DNA from: Crossiella sp. SN42
Lineage (GTDB): Bacteria; Actinomycetota; Actinomycetes; Mycobacteriales; Pseudonocardiaceae
Direction: 5' to 3'
DNA: 64,000 bases
Assembly: GCF_023897065.1 (NCBI RefSeq)
Contig: NZ_JAMHIV010000019.1
Coordinates: 62,001-126,000 of the forward strand
Below are positions 1 to 9,144 of this stretch, one piece after another. A model generated the notes under the pieces. It saw only the letters and a list, made by a program, of their open reading frames with translations, did not search any database and had not been told where the DNA came from. The position numbers and the translations under genes are program-made. How positions within the stretch are numbered: position 1 is the stretch's first letter; each line of letters begins with the position of its first letter.

Positions 1-1675
1 TCTTGGGGAAGGCGATGACGTCGCGCAGCGAGTCGGCCCCGGCCAGCAGCATGCAGATCCGGTCCCAGCCGTAGGCGATGCCGCCGTGCGGGGGCGCGCC
101 GAACTTGAACGCGTCGAGCAGGAAGCCGAACTTCTCCTGGGCTTCCTCTTCAGACAGGCCCATCACGCCGAAGACGCGCTGCTGCACGTCGGCGCGGTGG
201 ATACGGATCGACCCGCCGCCGATCTCGAAGCCGTTGCACACCATGTCGTAGGCGTAGGCCAGCGCCGAGCCGGGGTCCTTCTCGAAATCGTCGAGGCAGT
301 CCGGGGTGGGCGAGGTGAACGCGTGGTGCAGCGCGGTCCAGGAGCCCGAGCCGACCGAGACGTTGTCGGCGTCGGCCTCGGAGGTGGCCTCGAACAGCGG
401 GAAGTCCACGATCCAGGCGAACTTCCAGTCCCCGTCCTTGATCAGCCCCAAGCGGTTGGCGATCTCCACGCGGGCCGCGCCGAGCAGCGCCCGCCCGGCC
501 TTGGGGGTGTCCGCGGCGAAGAACACGCAGTCACCGGGCTTGGCGCCCACCGCGGCGGCGAGGCCGGCGCGCTCGTCCTCGGAGAGGTTCTTGGCGACCG
601 GTCCGCCGAGGCTGCCGTCCTCCTGCACCAGCACGTAGGCCAGGCCCTTGGCGCCGCGCTGCTTGGCCCAGTCCTGCCAGGCGTCGAGCTGCTTGCGCGG
701 CTGGCTCGCGCCGCCGGGCATGACCACCGCGCCGACGTAGGGCGCCTTGAACACGCGGAAGGGCGTGTTGGCGAAGTACTCGGTCATCTCGACCAGCTCG
801 AGCTCGAAGCGCAGGTCCGGCTTGTCGCTGCCGTAGCGGGCCATCGCCTCGGCGTAGGGGATGCGCGGGATCGGCAGGGACAGCTCGACGCCGAGCACCT
901 CACGCCAGATCGCGGCGATGATCTGCTCGCCGAGGCCGATCACGTCGTCCTGCTCGACGAAGCTCATCTCGATGTCGAGCTGGGTGAACTCCGGCTGCCG
1001 GTCGGCGCGGAAGTCCTCGTCCCGGTAGCAGCGGGCGATCTGGTAGTAGCGCTCCAGGCCGCCGACCATGAGCAGCTGCTTGAACAGCTGCGGGGACTGC
1101 GGCAGCGCGTACCAGGAGCCGGGCTGCAGGCGGGCCGGGACCACGAAGTCGCGCGCGCCCTCGGGGGTGGAGCGGGTCAGGGTGGGGGTCTCGATCTCGA
1201 CGAAGTCGTTGCGGTGCAACACCTCGCGCGCGACCCGGTTGACCTCGCTGCGCATCCGCATGGCCTTGGCCGGTCCGCTGCGGCGCAGGTCCAGGTAGCG
1301 GTGCTTGAGCCGGATCTCCTCGCCGACCTCCAGGTGGTCGTCCAGCGGGAAGGGCAGCGGCGCGGACTCGTTGAGCACCTCGAGGCCGGTGGCCAGCACC
1401 TCGATCGCGCCGGTGGGGATCTCGGCGTTCTCGTTGCCCTCGGGCCGCCGGGCGACCTCGCCGACGATCTTGACGCAGAACTCCGCGCGCAGCCGGTGCG
1501 CCCGCTCGGCCATCTCGCCCTCGCGGAAGACGACCTGGGCGACCCCGGAGGCGTCCCGCAGATCGATGAAGATCACTCCGCCGTGATCGCGACGCCGCGC
1601 CACCCAGCCGGTGAGGGTGACGGTCTGGCCTGCATGCTCGGCGCGGAGTGCTCCGGCCTCGTGCGTGCGCAACAC
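1..1675 (-). CDS. aspS: Aspartate--tRNA ligase (3' end cut by window)
   Basis: Bacterial-type class II aspartyl-tRNA synthetase, charging tRNA-Asp in the cytoplasm. The N-terminal OB-fold ([20 protein letters not shown]) binds the anticodon; class II motif 2 lies around [13 protein letters not shown], followed by the GAD insertion domain, and class II motif 3 [12 protein letters not shown] sits just before the window edge. About 558 residues are present, so roughly 35 C-terminal residues are missing against the usual ~595. The GTG start at 1675 gives the family-typical N terminus (LRTHEAG after the initiator) and has AGGAG about 8 nt upstream. It is transcribed away from the zinc dehydrogenase gene. 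I recall aspS near the Rv2578c/hisS block in mycobacteria as well. Confidence 0.96.
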   Translation of the reverse strand, partial: MLRTHEAGALRAEHAGQTVTLTGWVARRRDHGGVIFIDLRDASGVAQVVFREGEMAERAHRLRAEFCVKIVGEVARRPEGNENAEIPTGAIEVLATGLEVLNESAPLPFPLDDHLEVGEEIRLKHRYLDLRRSGPAKAMRMRSEVNRVAREVLHRNDFVEIETPTLTRSTPEGARDFVVPARLQPGSWYALPQSPQLFKQLLMVGGLERYYQIARCYRDEDFRADRQPEFTQLDIEMSFVEQDDVIGLGEQIIAAIWREVLGVELSLPIPRIPYAEAMARYGSDKPDLRFELELVEMTEYFANTPFRVFKAPYVGAVVMPGGASQPRKQLDAWQDWAKQRGAKGLAYVLVQEDGSLGGPVAKNLSEDERAGLAAAVGAKPGDCVFFAADTPKAGRALLGAARVEIANRLGLIKDGDWKFAWIVDFPLFEATSEADADNVSVGSGSWTALHHAFTSPTPDCLDDFEKDPGSALAYAYDMVCNGFEIGGGSIRIHRADVQQRVFGVMGLSEEEAQEKFGFLLDAFKFGAPPHGGIAYGWDRICMLLAGADSLRDVIAFPK

Positions 1676-1798
1676 GGGTACTGATCTCCTAGGTCGGCGG
1701 AGTCGGCGGGAATGCTTCCCAGCAGGTTAGCCAACGCCCCCGGGGTGCCTGCCAGCAGGTTTCCCCGGCGGTCACCGGCGCGGCCGGCGCCCCGTCCC

Positions 1799-1816
1799 GG
1801 TAGCGTGCAAGCTACC
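1799..1816. promoter_or_regulatory. Inverted repeat before the alcohol dehydrogenase gene
   Basis: GGTAGC-N6-GCTACC is a perfect inverted repeat ending 25 nt before the ATG at 1842. It could be an operator or a small leader hairpin. A direct repeat of about 10 bp (CCAGCAGGTT) also occurs twice in the same intergenic region, near 1719 and 1752. No regulator gene is adjacent. Confidence 0.35.
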
Positions 1817-1841
1817 AGCGGGTAACGACGGAGGGCCGGTT

Positions 1842-2888
1842 ATGCGTGCGGCGAGGTTCGACCTGGAGACCGGGAAGTTCGGGCTGCACGAGGTCGAGGT
1901 GCCCGCGCCGGGGCCGGGCCAGGTGCTGGTGAAGGTCGCCGCGGCCGGGGTGTGCCTGTCCGACGTGCACATCATCGACGGCAGCCTGACCGGTTTCCGC
2001 ACCGTGACCGGCCAGACCGTGATCACCTTGGGCCACGAGGTGGCGGGCACCATCGCCGAACTGGGGCCGGGCGTGCCGGAGTTCTGGCAGCCGGGCGCGC
2101 GGGTGGTGCTGGCCGCGGGCGACCGCTGCGAGCGCTGCCCGAACTGCCTGTTCCACACCGGTTTCTGCCTGCTGCCGCCCGCGCGCGGGGTGAGCTACGA
2201 CGGCGGCTGGGCGGAGTACGTGCTGACCAGCCACCGCTCGGTGGTGCCGCTGCCGGAGAACGTGCCCTTCGAGCAGGGGGCGATCATCCCGGACGCGGTG
2301 TCCACCCCGTACGCGGCGCTGTTGCACCAGGGTGAGCTGTCGGTGGGCGAGGCGGTGGGCCTGTGGGGCATCGGCGGTCTGGGCGTGCACGCGGTGCGGA
2401 TCGCCCGGCTGGCCGGGGCGGCCCCGATCATCGCCTTCGACCCGCTACCGCTGGCCCGCGAACGCGCCCTGGAAGCGGGCGCGGACCACGCCTTCGACCC
2501 GGCCGAGGAGGACCTCGAAGCCAAGGTCCGGGCGGTCACCGGCGGCCTCGGTCTCGACCTGGCGGTGGACCTGGTCGGCCATCCGGCGGTGCGGGCCGCG
2601 GCCGATGACCTGCTGGCCCCGCACGGGAAACTGGTCCTGGTCGGGATGACCCAGGCCCCGCTGCACCTGGAGCACGCGGCCCGGTTCAACGTCGCCCAGC
2701 ACCAGGTCCGCGGCGCGTGGGGCTCGGAGCCGAAGGACCTGCACACCCTCATCCGCCTGGTCGCCTCCGGCCGGCTGGACCTCTCCGGCTCGGTCACCGA
2801 GGTCATGCCGCTGGAGGAGGCGCCGGAGGCGGTGCACCGGCTGGCGAACAAGATCGGCAACCCGATCCGGATCGTGCTCAAGCCTTAG
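1842..2888 (+). CDS. Zinc-dependent alcohol dehydrogenase (MDR superfamily)
   Basis: Medium-chain NAD(P)-dependent zinc dehydrogenase of 348 residues, likely oxidising an alcohol or polyol or reducing an aldehyde in the cytoplasm. Catalytic zinc ligands are visible at C38 (GVCLSD) and H65-E66 (GHE). A structural zinc lobe is formed by C96, C99, C102 and C109. The Rossmann nucleotide-binding motif GIGGLGVHAV lies near residue 175. The ATG has GGAGGG about 6 nt upstream. The gene stands alone, divergent from aspS and upstream of the ThrE-like exporter with about 110 nt between. The true substrate cannot be read from the sequence. Confidence 0.9.
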   Translation: MRAARFDLETGKFGLHEVEVPAPGPGQVLVKVAAAGVCLSDVHIIDGSLTGFRTVTGQTVITLGHEVAGTIAELGPGVPEFWQPGARVVLAAGDRCERCPNCLFHTGFCLLPPARGVSYDGGWAEYVLTSHRSVVPLPENVPFEQGAIIPDAVSTPYAALLHQGELSVGEAVGLWGIGGLGVHAVRIARLAGAAPIIAFDPLPLARERALEAGADHAFDPAEEDLEAKVRAVTGGLGLDLAVDLVGHPAVRAAADDLLAPHGKLVLVGMTQAPLHLEHAARFNVAQHQVRGAWGSEPKDLHTLIRLVASGRLDLSGSVTEVMPLEEAPEAVHRLANKIGNPIRIVLKP

Positions 2889-2999
2889 CGTTTACCCCGC
2901 GTTCCGGCCCGGCACACGTGACCTTCGCGACACCGTGCAACGGCCGGGTCCGCTCGCGCGATGCCCTGGTCGGCGGCGTGCGGGTGGCGGAGGTGTGTG

Positions 3000-4403
3000 G
3001 TGGGTCTGCGGGGACTTCTGCTGCGGCGGGAACGGGTCGAACCGGCGATCATGAGTGCCATGTTGCACGGACCGAAGGTGCCGGATGCCTCCACAGTGCA
3101 CCAGGTGCTGGACCTGGCGTTGCGCATCGGCGAGCTGCAACTGGCCTGCGGGGCCGGGGCCGCCGACGTCACCGCCACCATGCTCGCGGTCACCAACGCC
3201 TACGGCCTGCCGACCACCGACGTGGACGTCACGTTCACCTCGATCACCGCCTGCTGCCACCGCGGCAACCTGGCCGCCCCGGTGACCACCACCCGCGTGG
3301 TGCGCGCCCGCAGCCTGGACTACACCCGGCTGACCGCGCTGGAGCGCCTGGTGCGGGAGATCACCGCGGGCAAGATCACCGCCGATGAGGCGCTCACCGG
3401 CCTGGAGGCGGTCTCCACCGCGCCGCACCCGTACCCGCGCTGGGTGTCCACGCTGGCCTGGGCGGCGATGGCGGCGGCGGTGGCGGTGCTGCTGGGCGGC
3501 GGGCCGCTGCTGGCCGGGATCGCCGCGTTCACCACCGCGGTGATCGACCGGGTCGGCCGGATCGTGAACCGGCTGGCGCTGCCGTTCTTCTTCCAGCAGG
3601 TGATCGGCGGGGTGCTGGCCACCGGCATGGCGCTGGGCGTGCACGCGATGGATCCCGGCAGCCACCTGGTCCGGCCGTCGCTGGTGGTGGCCACCGGGAT
3701 CATCGTGCTGCTGTCCGGGCTGTCCATCGTGGGCACCGTGCAGGACGCGATCACCGGCTACAACGTCACCGCCGCCGGCCGCGCCATGGAGGTGCTGCTG
3801 ATGACCGCCGGTCTGGTCATCGGGGTGCTGCTGGTGCTGCGGCTGGCGGTCTCCCAGGGTCTGCACATCTCGGTGGCCGAACCGCCGCCGCCGCTGCTGG
3901 CGCACGTGCCGCAGATGATCGTGGCCGGTGGCCTGACCTCGTTCTGCTTCGCCTGGGCCAGCTACGCCACGCTGCGCGCGCTGTTCGTGGCCGGGCTGGC
4001 GGGCGCGGCGGGCACGGCGTCCTACGGGGTGCTGACCGTGCTGGGCACCGACGTGGTCATCGCCTCCGCGGGTGCGGCCATCCTGATCGGGTTCGTCGGC
4101 GGTGCGATCTCGCGGCGGCTGCGCATCCCGCCGCTGATCATCGCGGTCTCCGGGCTGACCCCACTGCTGCCGGGGCTGACCACCTACCACGCGCTGTTCC
4201 AGCTGGCGGTGGACCAGAACATCGGCAAGGGCGCGCAGTCGCTGATGCTGGCGGCCGGCATCGGACTGGCCCTGGCCGCGGGCGTGGTGCTCGGGGAGTA
4301 CCTGGCCCAGCCGGTGCGCACCGGCCTTGGCCGGCTGGGCCGCACCCTGGCGGGGCCCCGGTTCTCCGGGCCGTTGCGGCCCACCGAGACCCCGCTGGAG
4401 TGA
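3000..4403 (+). CDS. Threonine/serine exporter family protein (ThrE type)
   Basis: Membrane protein of the ThrE family, which exports threonine and serine in corynebacteria. The N-terminal ThrE (DUF1212) segment has the conserved helical region LDLALRIGELQLACGAGA and DVTFTSITACC; about ten hydrophobic helices follow, ending with the ThrE_2-type C-terminal half. I chose the GTG at 3000 because GGAGG lies 6 nt upstream; in-frame ATGs at 3051 and 3060 are alternatives. It ends one base before the stop of the convergent acyl-CoA ligase gene, so there is no room for a terminator between the two. Length (467 aa) is close to the family norm of 480-500. Confidence 0.85.
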   Translation: MGLRGLLLRRERVEPAIMSAMLHGPKVPDASTVHQVLDLALRIGELQLACGAGAADVTATMLAVTNAYGLPTTDVDVTFTSITACCHRGNLAAPVTTTRVVRARSLDYTRLTALERLVREITAGKITADEALTGLEAVSTAPHPYPRWVSTLAWAAMAAAVAVLLGGGPLLAGIAAFTTAVIDRVGRIVNRLALPFFFQQVIGGVLATGMALGVHAMDPGSHLVRPSLVVATGIIVLLSGLSIVGTVQDAITGYNVTAAGRAMEVLLMTAGLVIGVLLVLRLAVSQGLHISVAEPPPPLLAHVPQMIVAGGLTSFCFAWASYATLRALFVAGLAGAAGTASYGVLTVLGTDVVIASAGAAILIGFVGGAISRRLRIPPLIIAVSGLTPLLPGLTTYHALFQLAVDQNIGKGAQSLMLAAGIGLALAAGVVLGEYLAQPVRTGLGRLGRTLAGPRFSGPLRPTETPLE

Positions 4404-4404
4404 G

Positions 4405-5961
4405 TCAGCGGCCGCGCAGCTCGCGGCGCAGGATCTTCCCGGACAGCGCCCGTGGCACCGCGTCGATGAACTCGACCACCCGGATCTTCTTGTACGGCGC
4501 GACCTTCCCGGCCACGTACTCCATGACCTCCCGCTCCGCCAAGGCTTCCTGACCCGGCGCGCGCACCACGAACGCCTTGGGCACCTCCTCGCCCTCGGCG
4601 TCGCGGACCCCGATCACCGCGGCGTCGGCGACCCGGGGATCGGAGAGCAGCACGGCTTCCAGCTCGGCGGGCGGCACCTGGTAGCCCTTGTACTTGATCA
4701 GCTCCTTGAGCCGGTCCACGATGAAGAAGTTGCCCTCGGCGTCCACCCGGCCGATGTCGCCGGTGTGCAGCCAGCCGTCCTCGTCGATCATCGCCGCGGT
4801 GTCCGCGCCCCTGGCGAAGTAGCCCTTCATCACCTGCGGCCCGCGAATCCACAGCTCGCCGGCGCCGTCGGTGTCCTGCCCGGTGGCCGGGTCGACGATG
4901 CGGCATTCGGTGTTGGGCACCAGCTTGCCGACGGTGCCCTCGGGCGGGTGTTCATCGGAGTCGGGGACCACGTGGGAGACCGGGGACAGCTCGGTCATGC
5001 CGTAGCCCTGGGTGATCCGCACGCCGAGCCGGGTGGCGCACAGGTGGCCGGTGTCGGCATCGAGGGGGGCGGCCGCGCAGAGCACGGACTTCAGCGCGGA
5101 GAGGTCGAAGCGGTCGACCATGGGATGTTTGGCCAGGGCGAGCACGATCGGCGGGGCCACCGGCACCTTGGTCACCCGGTGCTCGGCCAGCGCGGTGAGG
5201 AACTGCTCCAGCTCGAACCGGGGCAGCACGACAACCGTTGTGCCGCACCGCAACGCGTGGTTGAGCAGCACGGTGATGCCGTAGATGTGGAACATCGGCA
5301 GGATGGCCAGGATCCGGTCCTCCGGGCCGGTGGGCTGCATCCCGCCGGCCTGGGCCATGTTGGCCACGATGTTGCGGTGGGTCAGCATGACGCCCTTGGC
5401 CTTGCCCGTGGTGCCACTGGAGTAGGGCATCACCGCCACGTCCTCGGCCGGGTTGATCTCCACCTCCGGCACCGGTCCGTCGGTGGCCATCAGCTCCAGG
5501 ATCGAGCGGTGGCCCTCGGCGGTGTCGCAGACGAAGACGTGTTCGATCCCGGCCGCTTTCGCCGCGGGCACCGCGCGGTCGAGGAACAGCGAGATGGTGA
5601 CCAGGAACCTCGCGCCGGAGTCGCGCAGCTGGGTGGTCAGCTCCTCGGTGGTGTACAAGGCGTTGACCGTGCTGACGACCGCGCCCAGGGTGGTGGTCGC
5701 GTAGAACACCACCGGGTAGGCCACCGTGTTGGGGCTGAACAAGGCCAGCACGTCGCCCTTGCCCAGCCCCTCCTGGTGCAGGCCCGCGGCGAGCCTGCCG
5801 ACCGCGGCGTCCAGCTGGCCGTAGGTCAGCCGCATCCCGTCCGGTTTGCTCCCGTCCACCACCGCCAGGTGGTCGCCCCTCTCCCGCGCCCCGGCCAGCA
5901 CGTAGGTGTGCACCGGCAGATCGGGGATCTCGACGTCGGGGAGCGGGCTGCGGTGGATCAT
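4405..5961 (-). CDS. 4-coumarate--CoA ligase-like acyl-CoA synthetase
   Basis: AMP-binding adenylate-forming ligase of 518 residues that would activate a carboxylic acid to its CoA thioester. The ATP-binding loop YSSGTTGKAKGV lies near residue 180, the GYGMTELSP motif near 320, a WLHTGDIG motif near 395 and the catalytic lysine at K509 (SGKILRREL). It is the last gene of an operon whose other members are two acyl-CoA dehydrogenases, a biotin-dependent carboxylase and an AtuA-like protein, so it probably loads the pathway substrate or an intermediate onto CoA. The gap to the upstream acyl-CoA dehydrogenase is 44 nt. Confidence 0.9.
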   Translation of the reverse strand: MIHRSPLPDVEIPDLPVHTYVLAGARERGDHLAVVDGSKPDGMRLTYGQLDAAVGRLAAGLHQEGLGKGDVLALFSPNTVAYPVVFYATTTLGAVVSTVNALYTTEELTTQLRDSGARFLVTISLFLDRAVPAAKAAGIEHVFVCDTAEGHRSILELMATDGPVPEVEINPAEDVAVMPYSSGTTGKAKGVMLTHRNIVANMAQAGGMQPTGPEDRILAILPMFHIYGITVLLNHALRCGTTVVVLPRFELEQFLTALAEHRVTKVPVAPPIVLALAKHPMVDRFDLSALKSVLCAAAPLDADTGHLCATRLGVRITQGYGMTELSPVSHVVPDSDEHPPEGTVGKLVPNTECRIVDPATGQDTDGAGELWIRGPQVMKGYFARGADTAAMIDEDGWLHTGDIGRVDAEGNFFIVDRLKELIKYKGYQVPPAELEAVLLSDPRVADAAVIGVRDAEGEEVPKAFVVRAPGQEALAEREVMEYVAGKVAPYKKIRVVEFIDAVPRALSGKILRRELRGR

Positions 5962-6005
5962 GGCGACCTCCGGTGGCGTCGTTGCCGGGTGGGCCTTCTA
6001 CCGTG

Positions 6006-7160
6006 TCAGTACGACTTGCCGAGGTCCAGGGTGTGCTGGGCGACGAAGTTGAGGATCATCTCCCGGCTCACCGGCGCGATCCGCCCGACCCTGGCCGCGC
6101 CGTAGAGGGTGCCGACCCCGTACTCGGTGGCCATCCCGTTGCCGCCGTGGGTCTGCACGGCGGCGTCCAGCGCGGCGATGGCGGCTTCGGCGGAGGCGTA
6201 CTTGGCGATGTTGGCCGACTCGGCGGCGCTGGGGTCGTCCTGGTCGTAGGCCCAGGCGGCGCGCTGGGTGGCCAGCCTGGCCAGCTCGACCTCGATGTGC
6301 GCCTTGGCCAGGGGGTGCGAGATCCCTTGGTGCGAACCGATGGGCGAGTCCCACACCTTTCGGGTGCGCGCGTAGTCGGCCGCCTTGGCCAAGGCGTACC
6401 GCCCGATGCCGCAACCGTAGGCGGCCACGGTGATCCGCTCGGGGTTCAGCCCGGCGAACAACGCGGCCAGACCGGCGTCCTCCCCGCCCACCAAGGCATC
6501 CGCCGGCAGTTTCACCTCGTCGAAGAACAGGGTGAACTGCCGCTCCGGGGAGGTGATCTCCATCGGAATGGGGTGGTAGGAGTAGCCGGGTGCGTCCGTG
6601 GGCACCACGAACAGCGCGGGCCGCAGCTTGCCGGTGCGCGCGTCCTCCAGCCGGGCCACCACCAGGGTCGCGTCGCTCTCGTCGACCCCGGAGATGTAGT
6701 ACTTGCCGCCGCTCAGGCGCCAGCCGTCGCCGTCGGCGCGGGCGGTGGTGACGATCCGGTGGGAGTTGGAGCCCGCGTCGGGTTCGGTGATGGCGAAGGA
6801 CATCTTCAGCGACCCGTCGGCGAAACCGGGCAGCCAGTTCTTCTTCTGCTCCGGGGTGCCGGAGTTGGCGATGACGGTGGCCGCGATGGCCGGGGACACC
6901 ACGAGCAGCAGCAGCGGGCAGCCCCCGGCGGCGAGCTCCTCGCAGACGATGGCCAGTTCGGTGATGCCGCCCCCGCCGCCGCCGTACTCCTCGGGCACGG
7001 CGACGCCGAGGTAGCCGAGCTGCCCGGCCTCGGCCCACAGTTCGGTGGTCCTCTCCCCCGCTTTCGCCTTCTCCACCCAGTAGCCGTGCCCGTACTTGGC
7101 GGCCAGCGCGGCCACCGAGGCCCGCAGCGCGCGCTGTTCGTCGGTCTCCCGGAAGTCCAT
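6006..7160 (-). CDS. Acyl-CoA dehydrogenase (FadE12-like position)
   Basis: Flavin-dependent acyl-CoA dehydrogenase of 384 residues, catalysing alpha,beta-desaturation of an acyl-CoA. The signature FAITEPDAGSNSHR lies near residue 125 and the C-terminal flavin/CoA region AVQTHGGNGMATEYGVG near 345. ATG at 7160 starts 5 nt after the stop of the biotin carboxylase gene, so the two are co-transcribed. The order carboxyltransferase, biotin carboxylase, acyl-CoA dehydrogenase matches what I remember of accD2-accA2-fadE12 in Mycobacterium. The physiological substrate is not known there or here. Confidence 0.92.
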   Translation of the reverse strand: MDFRETDEQRALRASVAALAAKYGHGYWVEKAKAGERTTELWAEAGQLGYLGVAVPEEYGGGGGGITELAIVCEELAAGGCPLLLLVVSPAIAATVIANSGTPEQKKNWLPGFADGSLKMSFAITEPDAGSNSHRIVTTARADGDGWRLSGGKYYISGVDESDATLVVARLEDARTGKLRPALFVVPTDAPGYSYHPIPMEITSPERQFTLFFDEVKLPADALVGGEDAGLAALFAGLNPERITVAAYGCGIGRYALAKAADYARTRKVWDSPIGSHQGISHPLAKAHIEVELARLATQRAAWAYDQDDPSAAESANIAKYASAEAAIAALDAAVQTHGGNGMATEYGVGTLYGAARVGRIAPVSREMILNFVAQHTLDLGKSY

Positions 7161-7165
7161 GTCCG

Positions 7166-9133
7166 TCAGTCCTCCATCGGCTTCGGCCCGGTCGGGGCGG
7201 GTTCGATCACGGCGAGCACGGCCCCGGCCTCGACCTGGGCGCCCGCGGTCACGGCGAGTTCGGTGAGCACGCCGTCGGCTGGCGAGCGCACCGGGTGTTG
7301 CATCTTCATCGCTTCCAGCACCAGCAGCTCCTGCCCGGCGCGCACGGTGTCGCCGGGCGCGGCGGTGACCGCGACCACGGTGCCGGGCATCGGCGCGAGC
7401 AGTGATCCCTCGGCGTGCGCGGCGCCGGGTTCGGTGAAGCGCGGCAACCGGCGCAGGGTCACGGGTCCGAACGGCGAGTCCACGAACACCTGGTCGCCGT
7501 AGCGCGCCACGTGCAGCGTGCGCCGCACCCCGTCGACCTCCACCACCACCGACTCCGGCGCGGCGGAGACCACGTTCACCTCGGACAGGTTCTCGGTAAT
7601 AATCCCGTTTCTGGTGAAGCGGTACTCGACCTCGATCGTCCCTTGTGGACTGTCGTAGGTCTTGACCTGGTTGGCCGAGTGCAGGTTCCGCCATCCGGCG
7701 GGCACGCGCGGCTGCACGGTGGCGGCGGCCCGGTTGGCCGCGGCCTCGGCGAGCGCGGCGGCCAGCGCGGAGATCCGCACCCCGCGCTCCTCGGCCAGTG
7801 GCAGGTCGAGTCCCGGGCGGGTGAGGAAACCGGTGTCCACCCGACCGGCCAGGAAGTCCGCGTCGCGCAGCACCCGGACCAGGAGGTCCCGGTTGGTGGC
7901 CGGGCCGTGGATGCGCGCCCCGGCCAGTGCGGCGGCGAGCCGGCGGGCGGCTTCGGCGCGGGTCGGGGCCCAGGCGATCACCTTGGCCAGCATGGGGTCG
8001 TAGTGGGTGCTGATGACCGAGCCGTCCACCACCCCGGCGTCCAGCCGCAGTCCGCGTTCGCCGGTGCCGGTGAACTCACTGTCCACTCCGGACACCGCGA
8101 AGCGGTGCAGCGGTCCGCTGCCGGGCCGCCAGTCCGCGGCCGGGTCCTCGGCGTAGAGCCGGACCTCGATGGCATGTCCGCGCGGCACCGGCCCTTCGGC
8201 GGGCAGCGGGCTGCCTTCGGCGATGGCGAGCTGCCAGGCGACCAGGTCGACGCCGAAGACGGCTTCGGTGACCGGGTGCTCCACCTGGAGGCGGGTGTTG
8301 GTCTCCAGGAAGTAGAACTCGCCCTTGGCCGAGACCATGAACTCCACGGTGCCCGCGCCCCGGTAGCCGATCGCCCGCGCCGCCGCCACCGCCGCCGCGG
8401 ACATGGCCTCGCGCAGGGCCTCGTCCACCGCCGGCGAGGGCGACTCCTCCACGACCTTCTGGTAGCGGCGCTGCACCGAGCAGTCCCGCTCGCCCAGTGC
8501 CCACACCGCGCCGTGGGCGTCGGCGAGCACCTGGATCTCCACGTGCCGCCCGTGTTCCAGGTAGGGCTCGCAGAAGACGGTGCCGTCACCGAAGGCGCTG
8601 GCCGCCTCCGCCCGCGCCGCGGCCACCGCCCCGGCCAGCTCCTCGGGCGCGCGCACGATCCGCATGCCCCGGCCGCCGCCGCCGGCGGAAGCCTTGACCA
8701 GCAACGGGAACTCGGTCACGTCCCCGGGGTCGAGCTCGGGCAGCACCGGCACCCCGGCCTCGGCCATCAGCTTCTTGGCCTCGACCTTCGCGCCCATGGC
8801 CTCGATGGCCTCCGGCGGCGGGCCGATCCACACCAGCCCGGCGTTGAGGACGGCGCGGGCGAACTCGGCGTTCTCGGACAGGAAGCCGTAGCCGGGGTGC
8901 ACCGCGTCCGCCCCGCTGCTGTGCGCGGCCGCGATCAGCGCCTCGGCCCGCAGGTAGGTCTCGCCGGGGGTCAGGCCGGGCAGGCGGACCGCGAGGTCGG
9001 CCTCGGTGACGTGCGGGGACTCGGCGTCGGCGTCGGAGAACACCGCCACCGTGCCGATGCCCAGCGCACGGCAGGTGCGGAACACGCGGCGGGCGATCTC
9101 GCCGCGGTTGGCGACCAGGACTCGGGTGATCAC
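7166..9133 (-). CDS. accA2: Acyl-CoA carboxylase alpha subunit (biotin carboxylase + BCCP)
   Basis: A 655-residue alpha subunit that carboxylates its own biotin with ATP and bicarbonate for the partner carboxyltransferase. An ATP-grasp biotin carboxylase domain fills residues 1-450 (glycine loop KASAGGGGRGMR, LERDCS-type GERDCSVQRRYQKVVEE, FLETNTRLQVEHPVTE). The C-terminal biotinyl domain has EAMKM with the biotinylated lysine at about K610. The GTG at 9133 follows the carboxyltransferase stop by 11 nt with GAGG in between. It differs from fatty-acid AccA3 types in genome context: it sits between two acyl-CoA dehydrogenases, as in leucine or isoprenoid degradation clusters. The symbol is by analogy of position with mycobacterial accA2. 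Confidence 0.93.
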   Translation of the reverse strand: MITRVLVANRGEIARRVFRTCRALGIGTVAVFSDADAESPHVTEADLAVRLPGLTPGETYLRAEALIAAAHSSGADAVHPGYGFLSENAEFARAVLNAGLVWIGPPPEAIEAMGAKVEAKKLMAEAGVPVLPELDPGDVTEFPLLVKASAGGGGRGMRIVRAPEELAGAVAAARAEAASAFGDGTVFCEPYLEHGRHVEIQVLADAHGAVWALGERDCSVQRRYQKVVEESPSPAVDEALREAMSAAAVAAARAIGYRGAGTVEFMVSAKGEFYFLETNTRLQVEHPVTEAVFGVDLVAWQLAIAEGSPLPAEGPVPRGHAIEVRLYAEDPAADWRPGSGPLHRFAVSGVDSEFTGTGERGLRLDAGVVDGSVISTHYDPMLAKVIAWAPTRAEAARRLAAALAGARIHGPATNRDLLVRVLRDADFLAGRVDTGFLTRPGLDLPLAEERGVRISALAAALAEAAANRAAATVQPRVPAGWRNLHSANQVKTYDSPQGTIEVEYRFTRNGIITENLSEVNVVSAAPESVVVEVDGVRRTLHVARYGDQVFVDSPFGPVTLRRLPRFTEPGAAHAEGSLLAPMPGTVVAVTAAPGDTVRAGQELLVLEAMKMQHPVRSPADGVLTELAVTAGAQVEAGAVLAVIEPAPTGPKPMED

Positions 9134-9144
9134 GTTGGGGGACC

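Noticed and set aside
86-1684. A 532-codon open frame on the + strand
   Set aside because: It is the antisense shadow of aspS; its product is a compositionally biased Arg/Gly/Val/His string with no domain, while the opposite strand encodes complete AspRS motifs.
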